This document shows, piece after piece, positions 8,352-18,308 of a stretch of DNA of 64,000 nucleotides (positions are counted from its first letter, which is position 1; the number at the start of each line of letters is the position of its first letter). The stretch is taken from positions 50,278-114,277 of the forward strand of contig JALVOC010000098.1 in the NCBI GenBank assembly GCA_027032075.1. Reading direction: 5' to 3'. The translations under genes and the position numbers were made by a program. This stretch comes from Chromatiales bacterium (GTDB lineage Bacteria > Pseudomonadota > Gammaproteobacteria > UBA6429 > Thiohalophilaceae). The notes below the pieces were generated by a model. The model saw nothing but the letters and a program-made list of their open reading frames with translations. It was not told the DNA's origin and did not search any database.

Positions 8352-8984
8352 ATGAAATTGTTACGTCTCATATCACTGTCTGTATTGTTGTTTGCACCAC
8401 TGGGGGTGAGTTTCGCGGGCATTGATGAGGGGATTGAGTATAAACGTCTGCCGTCACCGATGCCGACAGTGGACCCAAAAAAAATAGAATTACTTGAACT
8501 GTTCTGGTATGGCTGTCCACACTGTTATCGTTTTGAACCAAAATTGAAAAAATGGCTGAAGAAAAAGCCGGCTAACGTGGTATTCGTGCGTGTGCCTGCC
8601 ATCTTCAATCCGCGCTGGGGGTTTCACGCCAAGGTGTATTACACTGCCGAAGTGCTGGGTGTGCTCGATAAGTTACATGATGCCCTGTTTGAGGCGATCC
8701 ATGTGCAGCGCAAACAAATGAAAACCGTAGAGGAAGTGCGCAAGCTGTTTGTCAGGTATGGTGTCAAGCCCAAGGATTTTGACAAGGCGTTTGCATCGTT
8801 TATGGTGGATGCCAAAGTACGCCGAGCAAAAGATCTGACCCGCCGCTATGGCATCAGTGGCGTGCCCTCGTTGGTGGTGAATGGCAAATATGTGACGGAC
8901 GGGCCGATGGCAAGCAGCGCAGGTGGTATGCTTAAAGTCGTTGATTATCTTATTGAAAAAGAGTCAGCGGCCAGCAAGCAGTAA
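8352..8984 (+). CDS. dsbA: Periplasmic thiol:disulfide oxidoreductase DsbA
   Basis: 210 aa with a signal peptide ending near SFAG. The thioredoxin fold has the active site FWYGCPHCY (CPHC, typical of DsbA), an inserted helical domain and the cis-proline segment GVPSLVVNGKY. It inserts disulfide bonds into secreted proteins and is reoxidised by DsbB. The AGGAGA ribosome-binding site stands 9 bp before the ATG. The order cytochrome c4-dsbA is conserved in gammaproteobacteria, consistent with cooperation in cytochrome c maturation. Confidence 0.95.
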   Translation: MKLLRLISLSVLLFAPLGVSFAGIDEGIEYKRLPSPMPTVDPKKIELLELFWYGCPHCYRFEPKLKKWLKKKPANVVFVRVPAIFNPRWGFHAKVYYTAEVLGVLDKLHDALFEAIHVQRKQMKTVEEVRKLFVRYGVKPKDFDKAFASFMVDAKVRRAKDLTRRYGISGVPSLVVNGKYVTDGPMASSAGGMLKVVDYLIEKESAASKQ

Positions 8985-9036
8985 AGTTTTGCCGCAGTTG
9001 GGCCGATACAGACTCTGACGCGGTTTTTTCCTGTCG

Positions 9037-9106
9037 CTAAACAAGTGTTCCGAATATCTCTGCTCCTGATGTGAAACAGATCTGGCATTCGGATCACTTG
9101 ATTTAG
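9037..9106. repeat. Short degenerate copy of the CTAAATA palindromic repeat
   Basis: Both ends of the repeat family are recognisable: CTAAACAAGTGTTCCGAATA at the left and CATTCGGATCACTTGATTTAG at the right as an inverted match, with most of the interior lost, including the long arms. It lies between dsbA and the acetolactate-synthase-like gene. Confidence 0.75.
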
Positions 9107-9152
9107 CGTAAGCGGGGTATGCAGGAATGACAACAGGAAACAAGGAGTCTCC

Positions 9153-10784
9153 ATGAAAGCTGCCGATCTCTTTATCCGCTGCCTGGAAAATGAAGGAGTG
9201 GAGTTTATTTTTGGCATTCCCGGTGAGGAAAACCTGGATGTCATGGACGCGTTACTCGATTCCACGATCAAGTTCATCACCACCCGCCATGAACAGGGCG
9301 CGGCGTTCATGGCGGATGTGTATGGCCGCCTCACCGGCAAAGCGGGTGTTTGCCTGGGTACGCTTGGTCCCGGAGCCACCAATCTGGTGACCGGTGTGGC
9401 GGATGCCAATCTTGACCATGCGCCGGTGGTGGCGATTGCCGGTCAGGCCAGCACCCACCGCCTGCACAAGGAGTCGCATCAGGTGCTGGATCTGGAGCAG
9501 ATGTTCCAGCCTATTACCAAGTATTCCTCCCGCCTGCTCACCCCCGATGTGATCAACGAGGTGGTGCGGAAGGCGTTCAAAGTGGCGCAGTCGGAAAAAA
9601 CCGGCGCCTGTTTTATTGAGTTTCCGGAAAACATTGCAGAAATGGAGGTGGAGTCCCGGCCCCTCCCGGTGAAACACCCCCATCCGCCAGAGCCACCCGG
9701 TGAACGGGTGGATCGTGCAGCGGAAATCATCTCCGACGCCAAGAACCCTATTATCCTTGCCGGCAACGGGGTTATTCGCAACAAGGCCTGGAAACAGCTG
9801 GCGGATTTTGCCGAAGTGCTGCGTATTCCGGTGGCCAACACCTTCATGGCCAAGGGGGTCATTCCGTTCAAGCACCCGATGGCGCTTGGCAGTGCCGGGC
9901 TGCAGGCCAATGACTACATCAGCTGTGGCTTCAGCAAGGCCGACGTTATTATCTGTATCGGATATGATCTGGTGGAATACCATCCCTACTTGTGGCACCC
10001 CTCCAAGGATCGCACGATTATACATATCGATCAGTCGCCCGCCGAAGTGGATGCGTACTATCCGGTTGTTTGCGGAGTGATTGGTGACATCAAGCACTCC
10101 CTGCTGCGCATCATGGAAGTGGCCAGCCCGCATACCGGCAGCACCATGCGCGCCCTGCGTGAGGCCCTGGTGGAGGACATGAACCAGCACAAGGATGACA
10201 ACAGCGTGCCGATGAAGCCGCAGAAGATCATCTGGGATCTGCGCACCGCCATGGCGCTGGAGGATATCGCCATTTCCGATGTTGGCGCACACAAGATGTG
10301 GATGTCACGCATGTTCCGCTGTGAATTCCCCAACACCTGTATTATCTCCAACGGTTTTGCCAGTATGGGGATCGCCGTGCCCGGCGCGATCGGTGCCAAG
10401 CTGGCCGAGCCGGACCGCAAGGTGGTGGCTGTCACCGGTGATGCCGGTTTCCTGATGAATTCGCAGGAGATCGAAACTGCGCTGCGCATCAATACCCCGA
10501 TTGTGATCCTCATCTGGAGTGACGGGGCTTACGGTCTGATAGAATGGAAGCAGATGAATCAGTTCGGCCGCCCGTCCCACATCAAATTCGGCAATCCGGA
10601 TTTTGTCAAATATGCGGAATCGTTTGGCGCCAAGGGGTACCGTATCGAAAAGGGAGAGGATCTGTTGCCCACCTTGAAAAAGGCCCTGGCAGACAACACA
10701 GTATCTATTATCGATTGTCCGGTGGACTATAGCGAGAACCTCAAACTCACCAACAAACTGGGTGAGATGGTCTGCCCGATTTAA
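9153..10784 (+). CDS. Acetolactate synthase-like thiamine-diphosphate enzyme (large subunit type)
   Basis: 543 aa with the three domains of the family: an N-terminal TPP pyrimidine-binding domain with GIPGEENLD and the catalytic Glu in TTRHEQGAAFMA, a central domain, and a C-terminal TPP pyrophosphate-binding domain with TGDAGFLMNSQE and a WSDGAYG segment. That last motif resembles catabolic, FAD-independent acetolactate synthases more than the biosynthetic IlvB. No small regulatory subunit gene (ilvN) and no acetolactate decarboxylase is adjacent. The substrate is probably pyruvate, but related decarboxylases or ligases cannot be excluded. The gene splits a cluster (dsbA to EEP protein) that is contiguous in Pseudomonas. 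Confidence 0.8.
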   Translation: MKAADLFIRCLENEGVEFIFGIPGEENLDVMDALLDSTIKFITTRHEQGAAFMADVYGRLTGKAGVCLGTLGPGATNLVTGVADANLDHAPVVAIAGQASTHRLHKESHQVLDLEQMFQPITKYSSRLLTPDVINEVVRKAFKVAQSEKTGACFIEFPENIAEMEVESRPLPVKHPHPPEPPGERVDRAAEIISDAKNPIILAGNGVIRNKAWKQLADFAEVLRIPVANTFMAKGVIPFKHPMALGSAGLQANDYISCGFSKADVIICIGYDLVEYHPYLWHPSKDRTIIHIDQSPAEVDAYYPVVCGVIGDIKHSLLRIMEVASPHTGSTMRALREALVEDMNQHKDDNSVPMKPQKIIWDLRTAMALEDIAISDVGAHKMWMSRMFRCEFPNTCIISNGFASMGIAVPGAIGAKLAEPDRKVVAVTGDAGFLMNSQEIETALRINTPIVILIWSDGAYGLIEWKQMNQFGRPSHIKFGNPDFVKYAESFGAKGYRIEKGEDLLPTLKKALADNTVSIIDCPVDYSENLKLTNKLGEMVCPI

Positions 10785-10947
10785 CACAGTGATTACTGTC
10801 CTGCTGTAACAGATCCAGCGCCAGCAGCTGTTTGCACAGATTGCGTCCAGGCGTGCTGAAAAACGGTTATTCGCGTAACGTAAGCTGCGCCAAGGGCCGT
10901 TTGCTCAAAAGCATCCGTGAGTTGTTTGTTGCAGCGGAATCAGAAAC

Positions 10948-11790
10948 ATGCCAAAAACCATATCAGACAGAGAACAGCCCCATACCCTGCGGATCATGAG
11001 TTATAACGTGCAGGTGGGTATCCATACGCGCAAGCCCCGCGATTATCTGTTGGGCGGGTGGAAACACCTGTTGCCGCATTCGCAGCGTCTGCCCAACCTC
11101 GATCGGGTTGCACACCTCATCAGCGAATACGATATTGTCGGTTTGCAGGAGGTTGATGCAGGGAGCCTGCGTTGCAACTTTATCAACCTTGCCGAATATC
11201 TTGCCGAGCGTGGCGAGTTCCCCTTCTGGTATCACCAGGTCAATCGTAATCTCGGCCGTTTTGCCCAGCACAGTAACGGCTTTTTAAGCCACTTCCGCCC
11301 CGACGAAGTTCAGGACCTGCGTCTGCCCGGCTTAATCCCCGGCAGACAGGCCTTGCTCGCCCGTTTTGGCAATGGCGAGAACGCCCTGGTTGTTATTGTT
11401 CTGCACCTGGCGTTGAGCAAGCGGGCAAGAATACAACAGCTCGATTATATTGGTGATATCGTCAACAGTTATCCTCATGCCATTGTCCTGGGGGATATGA
11501 ACACCCGTGCCCACAGTGAAGAGATGCAGCGGCTATTCAAAAAGACCAGTCTGCACGAGCCACTGGAAGAGTTGCATACTTATCCCAGCTGGCGGCCGAT
11601 ATTCAATATCGATCACATCCTTGTCAGCTCGGGACTCAAGGTTCGCCGTGCGCAAGTGGTGGAGCACCCGGTGTCGGATCATCTGCCGATAATGACAGAA
11701 GTTGAACTGCCGCCAGGGCTCGAGCTCACGCGGCTGGAAAAAAGAAGGGCGCTGGATTTTAATCGCTATATGCAGGAACTGGATCTATAA
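10948..11790 (+). CDS. Endonuclease/exonuclease/phosphatase (EEP) family hydrolase
   Basis: 280 aa. The metal-dependent EEP fold is complete: MSYNVQVG near the start, LQEVD with the catalytic Glu, VLHLALS, GDMNT, NIDHILVS and the terminal SDHLPI His-Asp pair. No signal peptide or membrane segment is evident, so it probably acts in the cytoplasm on a phosphodiester or phosphate ester; the substrate is not known from sequence. The stop is 3 bp before the diguanylate cyclase start, so the two are translationally coupled, and the same pair occurs in Pseudomonas next to dsbA. Confidence 0.85.
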   Translation: MPKTISDREQPHTLRIMSYNVQVGIHTRKPRDYLLGGWKHLLPHSQRLPNLDRVAHLISEYDIVGLQEVDAGSLRCNFINLAEYLAERGEFPFWYHQVNRNLGRFAQHSNGFLSHFRPDEVQDLRLPGLIPGRQALLARFGNGENALVVIVLHLALSKRARIQQLDYIGDIVNSYPHAIVLGDMNTRAHSEEMQRLFKKTSLHEPLEELHTYPSWRPIFNIDHILVSSGLKVRRAQVVEHPVSDHLPIMTEVELPPGLELTRLEKRRALDFNRYMQELDL

Positions 11791-11793
11791 CCG

Positions 11794-13584
11794 ATGCAGG
11801 GTGATCAGTCAGGGAGCCGCAGGGCGGATCATTGGCAGCGCAAGTTTTACCAAAGCCTGGACGAGCTGGAACAAAAAGAAAAAGAGTGGTCGGAACTCGA
11901 AGCCATGTTGCGGCGTCTGGCAACACGCCTTACCCTGGTGGCGGACAGCAGCAACCCCGCGTTTGACAAGCAGCTGGACACATTACGCAGCGCGCTCCGC
12001 AACGAGCATAACAACCAGCGCCTGAAGAAGCTGATTGACGAGGTCACCACCACCATCTCACGCATGGAGCCGGGCCCGGCCGGGCCGCAGATTGAAGCGA
12101 CCCCCTGCAAATCATTGGAGGCCCTGCTGGATGAGATGAACATCCCAAGGTCCCTGGAAAGGCAGGAACGCTATGTGCGAAAAAAACTGGCGGCCGTCAG
12201 GGACCCGGCGGAAACCGGTGGCGTCGTTAAGGACGTTGCCGAATTGCTTGCACTGATCATCGACAGGCATGCAGATAAAAAGACGGAACATTTAATCGCG
12301 GAACGGAGGCAGCCCGCCGAGGCGGAATCCGGCAAGCAGCATCCGGGGCAAGCGGAAAAAAGCAGCTTGTTCGCCGGCTTGTTTGGCCGAAAAAGTGCAG
12401 CAAAGCATGTGGCGGAGGCCGACAACACCCCCGCGCAGGATGAAAAAACCAGGGAGGCGGTGGAGGCGCTCTCGGCTACAGATGCCATCCGCCAGCCAGC
12501 CGGCGATGAAAATCCGGCAGAAGTGGCTGAATCGGGCAGAATCGTCCTGGCGGCGGACACCCTGATCAAATTGCTGGAAAAACTGCAGTTGCCCGATGAT
12601 CTGTATCTCCAGGCCGATCTGATCAAGCGGCGGCTTGAACCATGCAAGGAAGAGCAGCAACTGGTTGCAGGACTGGATGCCACCGCAGAACTGGTTGCGG
12701 AAATGCAGCAACGTGTGCAGCAGGAGAAGCAGGAACTGGAAGATTTTCTGCGCCAGCTGACAGAGCGTCTGCATGAACTGGATCAGGATCTGCGCGAAAC
12801 CGCGAGATTGCGGGAGCAGTCGCAGCATGCCGGCAGGGAAATCAATAAAACAGTTGCCGGTGAAGTCCACGGCATCGAACAGTCGGTCAGGCAGGCGGTT
12901 GATCTCGAATCGTTAAAAACGGCTGTGCAGTCCAGGGTCATCATTATCCGCGACCATATGGACCGTTTTATCGAGTCAGAGGAGTTACGCCATGGGCAGT
13001 CGAAGCGCATCATCAAAAAATTGACCGCCCAGCTTCAGGACACCGAAGCGGAAGTAGATGCACTGCGGCAACAACTGGCGGAGGCGAAAGATGCCGCGTT
13101 GCGTGACCAGCTGACGGGGATTCCAAATCGTCTGGCATATGATCAGCGTATCGCTCAGGAGTTGGCACGTTTTAAGCGCTATGCCTCTCCTTTCTCGCTG
13201 ATGATCTGGGACGTTGACAAGTTCAAGAACATTAATGACACCTATGGCCATGTGGCGGGCGACAAGGTGCTGACGATAGTCGCACAGTTTTTGCAAAACA
13301 ATGTGCGGGAAACCGATGAGGCGGCCCGTTACGGTGGTGAGGAGTTTGTGATCATTTTGCCGGAGACACGCGGCAAACAGGCACAATCACTGGCAGAAAA
13401 ATTGCGCAGCGGGATTGAACAAACGCCGTTTCATTTTCGCAACAGCCGGGTTGTGATCACTGCCTCCTGTGGTATCGCCGAGGTCCGGGAGGGAGAGGAT
13501 GCAGCCGCATTGTTCAGTCGTGCGGATAGCGCCCTCTATCGTGCCAAGGAAAAGGGCCGTAACCGTATTGAGATCGCAGACTGA
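11794..13584 (+). CDS. Diguanylate cyclase with long coiled-coil N-terminus (DgcH-like)
   Basis: 596 aa. About 440 residues of charged, largely helical and coiled-coil sequence precede a C-terminal GGDEF domain with an active-site YGGEEF near residue 514 and the NDTYGHVAGD metal and substrate motif. No transmembrane segment is visible, so it is cytoplasmic. It makes c-di-GMP from two GTP. The neighbourhood (EEP hydrolase 3 bp upstream, then a DUF6231-like gene) matches the DgcH locus of Pseudomonas aeruginosa as I recall it; functional equivalence is inference. Confidence 0.88.
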   Translation: MQGDQSGSRRADHWQRKFYQSLDELEQKEKEWSELEAMLRRLATRLTLVADSSNPAFDKQLDTLRSALRNEHNNQRLKKLIDEVTTTISRMEPGPAGPQIEATPCKSLEALLDEMNIPRSLERQERYVRKKLAAVRDPAETGGVVKDVAELLALIIDRHADKKTEHLIAERRQPAEAESGKQHPGQAEKSSLFAGLFGRKSAAKHVAEADNTPAQDEKTREAVEALSATDAIRQPAGDENPAEVAESGRIVLAADTLIKLLEKLQLPDDLYLQADLIKRRLEPCKEEQQLVAGLDATAELVAEMQQRVQQEKQELEDFLRQLTERLHELDQDLRETARLREQSQHAGREINKTVAGEVHGIEQSVRQAVDLESLKTAVQSRVIIIRDHMDRFIESEELRHGQSKRIIKKLTAQLQDTEAEVDALRQQLAEAKDAALRDQLTGIPNRLAYDQRIAQELARFKRYASPFSLMIWDVDKFKNINDTYGHVAGDKVLTIVAQFLQNNVRETDEAARYGGEEFVIILPETRGKQAQSLAEKLRSGIEQTPFHFRNSRVVITASCGIAEVREGEDAAALFSRADSALYRAKEKGRNRIEIAD

Positions 13585-13616
13585 GGATTTGTCAAACGAT
13601 CCTGAAAAAAACCTGT

Positions 13617-14123
13617 ATGTATCCGGAAAGCAAACAGCAGAAACTCAAGGCACTGATAGAGCATTTCAGGCCCCGGCGGATCCTCAGTATCGGTCCGGCG
13701 GGCAAGGAGCTGTTTGCCGATTATCTTGCGCATCAGCCGGACTGTCTGCTGGATGAAGTGCTGACCGCACCGGAGCTGGAACAGCTGGAGCAGGCGGGGC
13801 GGCATGATCTGGCGTTTATCTCGCATGTCCTGGAAAAGATGCCGAAAGCCGCGGCGGAGCAGTTGTTGGCGCGCTTGCGTGATGTGCACTGCCATCGCCT
13901 CATCATCGTGATACCGATAGGCACTGACTGGCCGCAGCACACCAGCTTTTGGCAACGCAATGATTTGCTCGCCCTGGGGTTCACCCTGGTGGGTGAATTC
14001 GAACATGACGGGCGGCCGGTGGACATTTTTGCGTTTGATATCGCCAGCTATAAAACCACCCCGGACTGGCTCAACAGCAAGTACTGGGCAAATCCGGAGT
14101 TGTTTGGAAAATACTGGTGGTAA
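13617..14123 (+). CDS. DUF6231-like protein, possibly methyltransferase-fold
   Basis: 168 aa, no signal peptide. The start (ILSIGPAGKELFADYL), the following acidic segment and HDLAFISHVLEKMPKAAAEQLLARLRD resemble a degenerate class I methyltransferase core, and the C-terminus is rich in Trp and Tyr (KYWANPELFGKYWW). It lies 32 bp after the diguanylate cyclase and belongs to the conserved dsbA-dgcH cluster. I assign DUF6231 from memory of that neighbourhood. No catalytic activity can be read from the sequence. Confidence 0.6.
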   Translation: MYPESKQQKLKALIEHFRPRRILSIGPAGKELFADYLAHQPDCLLDEVLTAPELEQLEQAGRHDLAFISHVLEKMPKAAAEQLLARLRDVHCHRLIIVIPIGTDWPQHTSFWQRNDLLALGFTLVGEFEHDGRPVDIFAFDIASYKTTPDWLNSKYWANPELFGKYWW

Positions 14124-14233
14124 GGATGTTGTGCAAATCGCGGCGCATTCAGTCAAAAAACCGTCATCTGAATTGCGCCAAGCCGTAATATTCGTTGACT
14201 AGACTCCATTCTGTACCTGCGTGGAGATTCAGT

Positions 14234-16066
14234 ATGTCAGCTGTCAACGAGATTACGCAAAAATGTAATCCTTTTTTACTCGATGATGTTCTTCCGGTTT
14301 CCCCCGGAAATTACCCCGGCCGGCTTTTTAAATCGTTTGCAGAGCATTTGCTCGGGCTGAAGTATCTGGCAAAAGAATATGCAAGGCTGCAACCGACCGA
14401 TTCTCCGCGGACGTTTGTGCAACAATCCTTTAAAACACTGGGTGTCACTTTTCGGGTGGATGCGGGCAGTCTGGAAAATATTCCCCGGGAAGGACCGGTA
14501 ATCGTGGTAGCCAACCATCCGTTCGGTGCCATCGAAGGCATGCTGATGGTGGAGTTGTTGCTGCAACGACGTCGGGATGTGCGCATCATGGCAAACAGTT
14601 TTCTCAAGCGCATTCCCGAATTGCAGCACATCTTTATCGGCGTAAATCCCTACGGCCACGCCAGCGCAACACAAAAGAACACCGGCGCAATGCGTCAGGG
14701 AATACGCTGGCTCGGGCAAGGCGGGTTGCTGGTGATGTTTCCCGCAGGGGATGTTTCCACGATCCGTGTGAAGGGCAGACGCCTGACCATTGAGGATGGT
14801 GAGTGGGACAAGTCGGTGGCGAGATTGGCCCGGCGAACGGATGCCTGTGTGGTGCCGCTGCATTTTTCCGGTCACAACAGTCCGGCTTTTTATCTTGCCA
14901 GCCTGCTGCATCCGTTTTTGAAAACGCTACTACTGCCGCGGCAGATGATAAACAAGCGGGGCAGGGAAATAGCGTTGCGCATCGGTAAAGTGATTCACCA
15001 CCAGCGGCTCGCCAAACTTGAAAATGATGTGGAGCGGGCAGCCTATCTGCGCCTGCGCACCTACCTTCTGGCGTACCGGAAAACAGAGGAAGCGCAACAC
15101 GAATCTGCAAAAGCGGGGAAGGAGGAAAAACAGCCGCTGATCGCGGCGGTCGATCCCACACTGTTGGCAGCAGAAGTGCAGCAGTTGTCGAAAAAACAGT
15201 GCCTGACAAAAGCAGGTGAGTTTGAGGTTTATTACGCGCGCTCGCAGCAAATACCGTGGTCGTTGCGTGAAATCGGGCGCCTGCGTGAAATCAGTTTTCG
15301 CGATGCGGGTGAAGGCAGCGGCAAGGCGATGGATATCGATCTGTACGATTCCTTTTATTTGCATCTGTTTGTCTGGAACAGGAAAGAGAAGCAGATCGTC
15401 GGTGGTTACCGTCTTGGCCTGGTTGATGAAATCGTTGCGAAATATGGCAGGCGCGGCCTCTACAGCCATACCCTCTTCAAATACAGCCGTGGTTTTCTTT
15501 ACCGTATCGGTGCGGCGCTGGAGCTGGGGCGCTCTTTTGTGCGGCCGGAATATCAGCGGGATTTTGCACCGTTGATGCTGTTATGGAAAGGCATCGGCGC
15601 GTATATTGCCGCACACCCGCGTTATGCGGTGCTGTTTGGTCCGGTAAGTATCAGTGACAAGTACAGCAGTATGTCGCAAAGGATTCTGGTTGACTTCCTG
15701 CGCCTCAATGTTTTCGATGCGGCGCTTGGCAGGCAGGTGCGGCCACGTAGCCCTTATCGCAAAAAAACAGCGGCGCGTTCCCTGGTTTCGCGGGTAGTGC
15801 GGGGAAAAACCATTGAGGAACTCTCCGAACTGGTGGCGGATATCGAAAGCGACAGGAAAGGTGTGCCGGTATTGATCCGCCAGTATCTCAAGCTTGGTGG
15901 GCGTATCCTTGGTTTCAATATTGATAACCAGTTCAGTAATGTCGTGGATGGCCTGGTGCTGGTGGATCTGCGTGAAACCGATCCTCGCATTCTGTATAAA
16001 TATATGGGCCAGACCGCTGGCGCGGATTTTATTGCTTATCATACCGCCATGCAGCAATCGGCATAA
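14234..16066 (+). CDS. Bifunctional acyltransferase, OlsF-like (PlsC domain plus GNAT-type N-acyltransferase)
   Basis: About 610 aa in two parts. The N-terminal part (roughly 60-290) is a PlsC/LPLAT domain with VVANHPFGAIEG and FPAGDVS. The C-terminal part (about 330-600) is the GNAT-like hemolysin/OlsB domain with YDSFYLHLFVWN, VGGYRLG, LELGRSFVRPEYQR and FGPVSISDKY. This architecture is that of OlsF, which makes ornithine lipids alone by N- and then O-acylation, giving phosphate-free membrane lipids. An ATG at 14234 with GGAG upstream is chosen over an upstream TTG at 14195. It could also make another acylated lipid. Confidence 0.75.
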   Translation: MSAVNEITQKCNPFLLDDVLPVSPGNYPGRLFKSFAEHLLGLKYLAKEYARLQPTDSPRTFVQQSFKTLGVTFRVDAGSLENIPREGPVIVVANHPFGAIEGMLMVELLLQRRRDVRIMANSFLKRIPELQHIFIGVNPYGHASATQKNTGAMRQGIRWLGQGGLLVMFPAGDVSTIRVKGRRLTIEDGEWDKSVARLARRTDACVVPLHFSGHNSPAFYLASLLHPFLKTLLLPRQMINKRGREIALRIGKVIHHQRLAKLENDVERAAYLRLRTYLLAYRKTEEAQHESAKAGKEEKQPLIAAVDPTLLAAEVQQLSKKQCLTKAGEFEVYYARSQQIPWSLREIGRLREISFRDAGEGSGKAMDIDLYDSFYLHLFVWNRKEKQIVGGYRLGLVDEIVAKYGRRGLYSHTLFKYSRGFLYRIGAALELGRSFVRPEYQRDFAPLMLLWKGIGAYIAAHPRYAVLFGPVSISDKYSSMSQRILVDFLRLNVFDAALGRQVRPRSPYRKKTAARSLVSRVVRGKTIEELSELVADIESDRKGVPVLIRQYLKLGGRILGFNIDNQFSNVVDGLVLVDLRETDPRILYKYMGQTAGADFIAYHTAMQQSA

Positions 16067-16082
16067 GCGGGATTTGCTCGCC

Positions 16083-16162
16083 CTGAATACGCGTTTCGGA
16101 TATCAGGTCATTTAGTATCATCCGGTGGTTGATTCTTTTGTCGTTTCGGCACATATTTAGTA
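16083..16162. repeat. Degenerate short copy of the CTAAATA palindromic repeat
   Basis: Starts CTGAATACGCGTTTCGGATA and ends TTTCGGCACATATTTAG, clearly matching the left and right ends of the family (compare 42581-42892) with many substitutions and no long internal arms. It lies between the olsF-like gene and ppk1 and is one of the most diverged copies, suggesting an old insertion. Confidence 0.65.
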
Positions 16163-16207
16163 CTACGCCCGTTCAACCTTGCCAGCGAGTCGTTGTAGAC
16201 TGTCCTG

Positions 16208-18280
16208 ATGGATACCCTTGATCTCAATCAGCCGGATCTTTATATCAGCCGCGAGCTGAGCCTGGTGGAATTCAACCGCCGGGTGATGGCACAGGCGATG
16301 GATCCGCAGGTGCCATTACTCGAGCGCCTGCGTTATTTGTGTATCACCTCCACAAATATGGATGAATTGTTCGAGGTGCGCATCGCCGGGTTGAAGCAGA
16401 GGGTGTCACTCGGTGTGGTGCAGACCGGGCCGGAAAACATGACACCGCAGGAAACCCTGCGGCAGTTGAGCCAGCGCTGTCATGAATTGATTGATGAGCA
16501 GTACCGGCTGCTCAATGAAGAGCTGTTGCCGGCGCTGGAGCGTGAGCAGATCCGCTTTATCCGTCGCAGTGACTGGAGCGAGGCTCAAACTGCCTGGCTG
16601 GAAAAGTATTTCAACCAGGAATTGTTGCCGGTGCTCAGCCCGATCGGTCTTGATCCCGCCCATCCTTTTCCGCGGATCCTCAATAAAAGCCTTAACTTTA
16701 TTGTTGCCCTGAAGGGCAAGGATGCGTTTGGCCGCAGCAGCGGCATGGCGGTGGTGCAGGCCCCCCGGGCATTGCCGCGGCTGATCCGCCTGCCGCAGGA
16801 AGAGGGCAATGGTTCCTATGATTTCGTGTTTCTTTCCTCGGTGATCCATACGTTCGCCGCAGAGTTGTTCACCGGCATGAAGGTGACCAGCATTCATCAG
16901 TTTCGGGTGACCCGTAACAGCGATTTGTTCGTGGATGAAGAGGAAATCGATGATCTTCTGCGTGCGGTCGAAGGTGAGCTGCCGTCACGGCGGTATGGTG
17001 ATGCGGTGCGGCTGGAAGTTGCGGATAACTGTACGGACGAATTGATTGACTACATGATGAACACCTTTGAGCTCGAGCCGGAGGATGTCTATCAGGTGAA
17101 CGGTCCGGTCAACCTCAATCGCCTGCAATATATTATTGATTTGGTGGAGCGTCCGGATCTCAAGTTCCTGCCCTTCACGCCACACCTGCCGGTGGCACTG
17201 GCGCACAGTAACAATCTGTTTAAGGTACTGGCCAAACGGGATGTGTTACTCCATCATCCCTTTGATTCCTTTGCCCCTGTCATCGATCTGTTGCGTCAGG
17301 CTTCACAGGATGCGAATGTGCTGGCGATCAAAATGACGCTTTACCGCACCGGCCCGGAGTCGGCGCTGGTCGATGCCCTGGTAAATGCCGCACGCAGCGG
17401 CAAGGAAGTGACCGTGGTGATCGAGCTGCGGGCACGTTTTGATGAGGCGGCCAATATCACCGTGGCCAACCGCTTGCAGGAAGTCGGCGCCCATGTGGTG
17501 TATGGCATCGTCGGCTATAAAACCCACGCGAAAATGGCGATGATCGTGCGGCGTGAAAGCAGCGGCCTGCGCCACTATGTTCATCTTGGGACGGGTAATT
17601 ATCATGCGCGCACGGCGCGTCTTTATACCGACTATGGCCTGATGACGAGCAACAAGGAAATCTGCGAGGATGTGCGCAAGATTTTTTTGCAACTCACCAG
17701 TCTGGGTAAAGTCTCCCGCTTACACCGTCTGTTGCAGTCACCGTTCACCCTGTTTGACAGCATGGTGAAAAAAATCAGGCGGGAGGCGGAAAACGCGGAG
17801 CAGGGCAAAGCGGCGCGTATCGTGGTAAAGATCAATTCACTGGTGGAAAAACAGATCATCAAGGAGCTCTATGCCGCTTCCCGTGCCGGCGTGAAAATAC
17901 AACTCATTGTGCGTGGCATGTGTTGTTTGCGACCGGGCGTCCCCGGGGTTTCCGACAATATCGAAGTACGCTCCGTGGTCGGCCGTTTTCTGGAGCACAC
18001 GCGGGTGTTCTATTTTGAAAACGGCGGCAGCCCGGAGGTGTATTGTGCCAGTGCCGACTGGATGGAGCGCAATCTCTTCCGGCGGGTGGAGGCCTGTTTT
18101 CCAATCGATGATCACAAGCTGCGCGCACGCGTGATACGGGAACTGGATTTCTATCTGGCCGATAACACCCAGGCCTGGTTGATGCAAAGTGATGGCAGTT
18201 ATCTCCGGCAGCAACCAAAGGGTGATGCGCCCGCACTGTCCGCGCAACAGGAATTGTTGAACGAAGCCACCGGGGAATAA
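16208..18280 (+). CDS. ppk1: Polyphosphate kinase 1
   Basis: 690 aa, the usual PPK1 length. N domain with SLVEFNRRV and TSTNMDELFEVR, then two PLD-like domains. The autophosphorylated His lies in the GYKTHAKMAMIVRRE segment around residue 440, and LGTGNYHARTARLYTD, MCCLRPGVPGVSDNI and SADWMERN are all present. It reversibly transfers the gamma phosphate of ATP to polyphosphate. The gene is convergent with ppx, 28 bp away, so synthesis and degradation genes are paired. Confidence 0.97.
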   Translation: MDTLDLNQPDLYISRELSLVEFNRRVMAQAMDPQVPLLERLRYLCITSTNMDELFEVRIAGLKQRVSLGVVQTGPENMTPQETLRQLSQRCHELIDEQYRLLNEELLPALEREQIRFIRRSDWSEAQTAWLEKYFNQELLPVLSPIGLDPAHPFPRILNKSLNFIVALKGKDAFGRSSGMAVVQAPRALPRLIRLPQEEGNGSYDFVFLSSVIHTFAAELFTGMKVTSIHQFRVTRNSDLFVDEEEIDDLLRAVEGELPSRRYGDAVRLEVADNCTDELIDYMMNTFELEPEDVYQVNGPVNLNRLQYIIDLVERPDLKFLPFTPHLPVALAHSNNLFKVLAKRDVLLHHPFDSFAPVIDLLRQASQDANVLAIKMTLYRTGPESALVDALVNAARSGKEVTVVIELRARFDEAANITVANRLQEVGAHVVYGIVGYKTHAKMAMIVRRESSGLRHYVHLGTGNYHARTARLYTDYGLMTSNKEICEDVRKIFLQLTSLGKVSRLHRLLQSPFTLFDSMVKKIRREAENAEQGKAARIVVKINSLVEKQIIKELYAASRAGVKIQLIVRGMCCLRPGVPGVSDNIEVRSVVGRFLEHTRVFYFENGGSPEVYCASADWMERNLFRRVEACFPIDDHKLRARVIRELDFYLADNTQAWLMQSDGSYLRQQPKGDAPALSAQQELLNEATGE

Positions 18281-18308
18281 ACCAAAGGGAGTGCGGTTTG
18301 ACGGCTGC

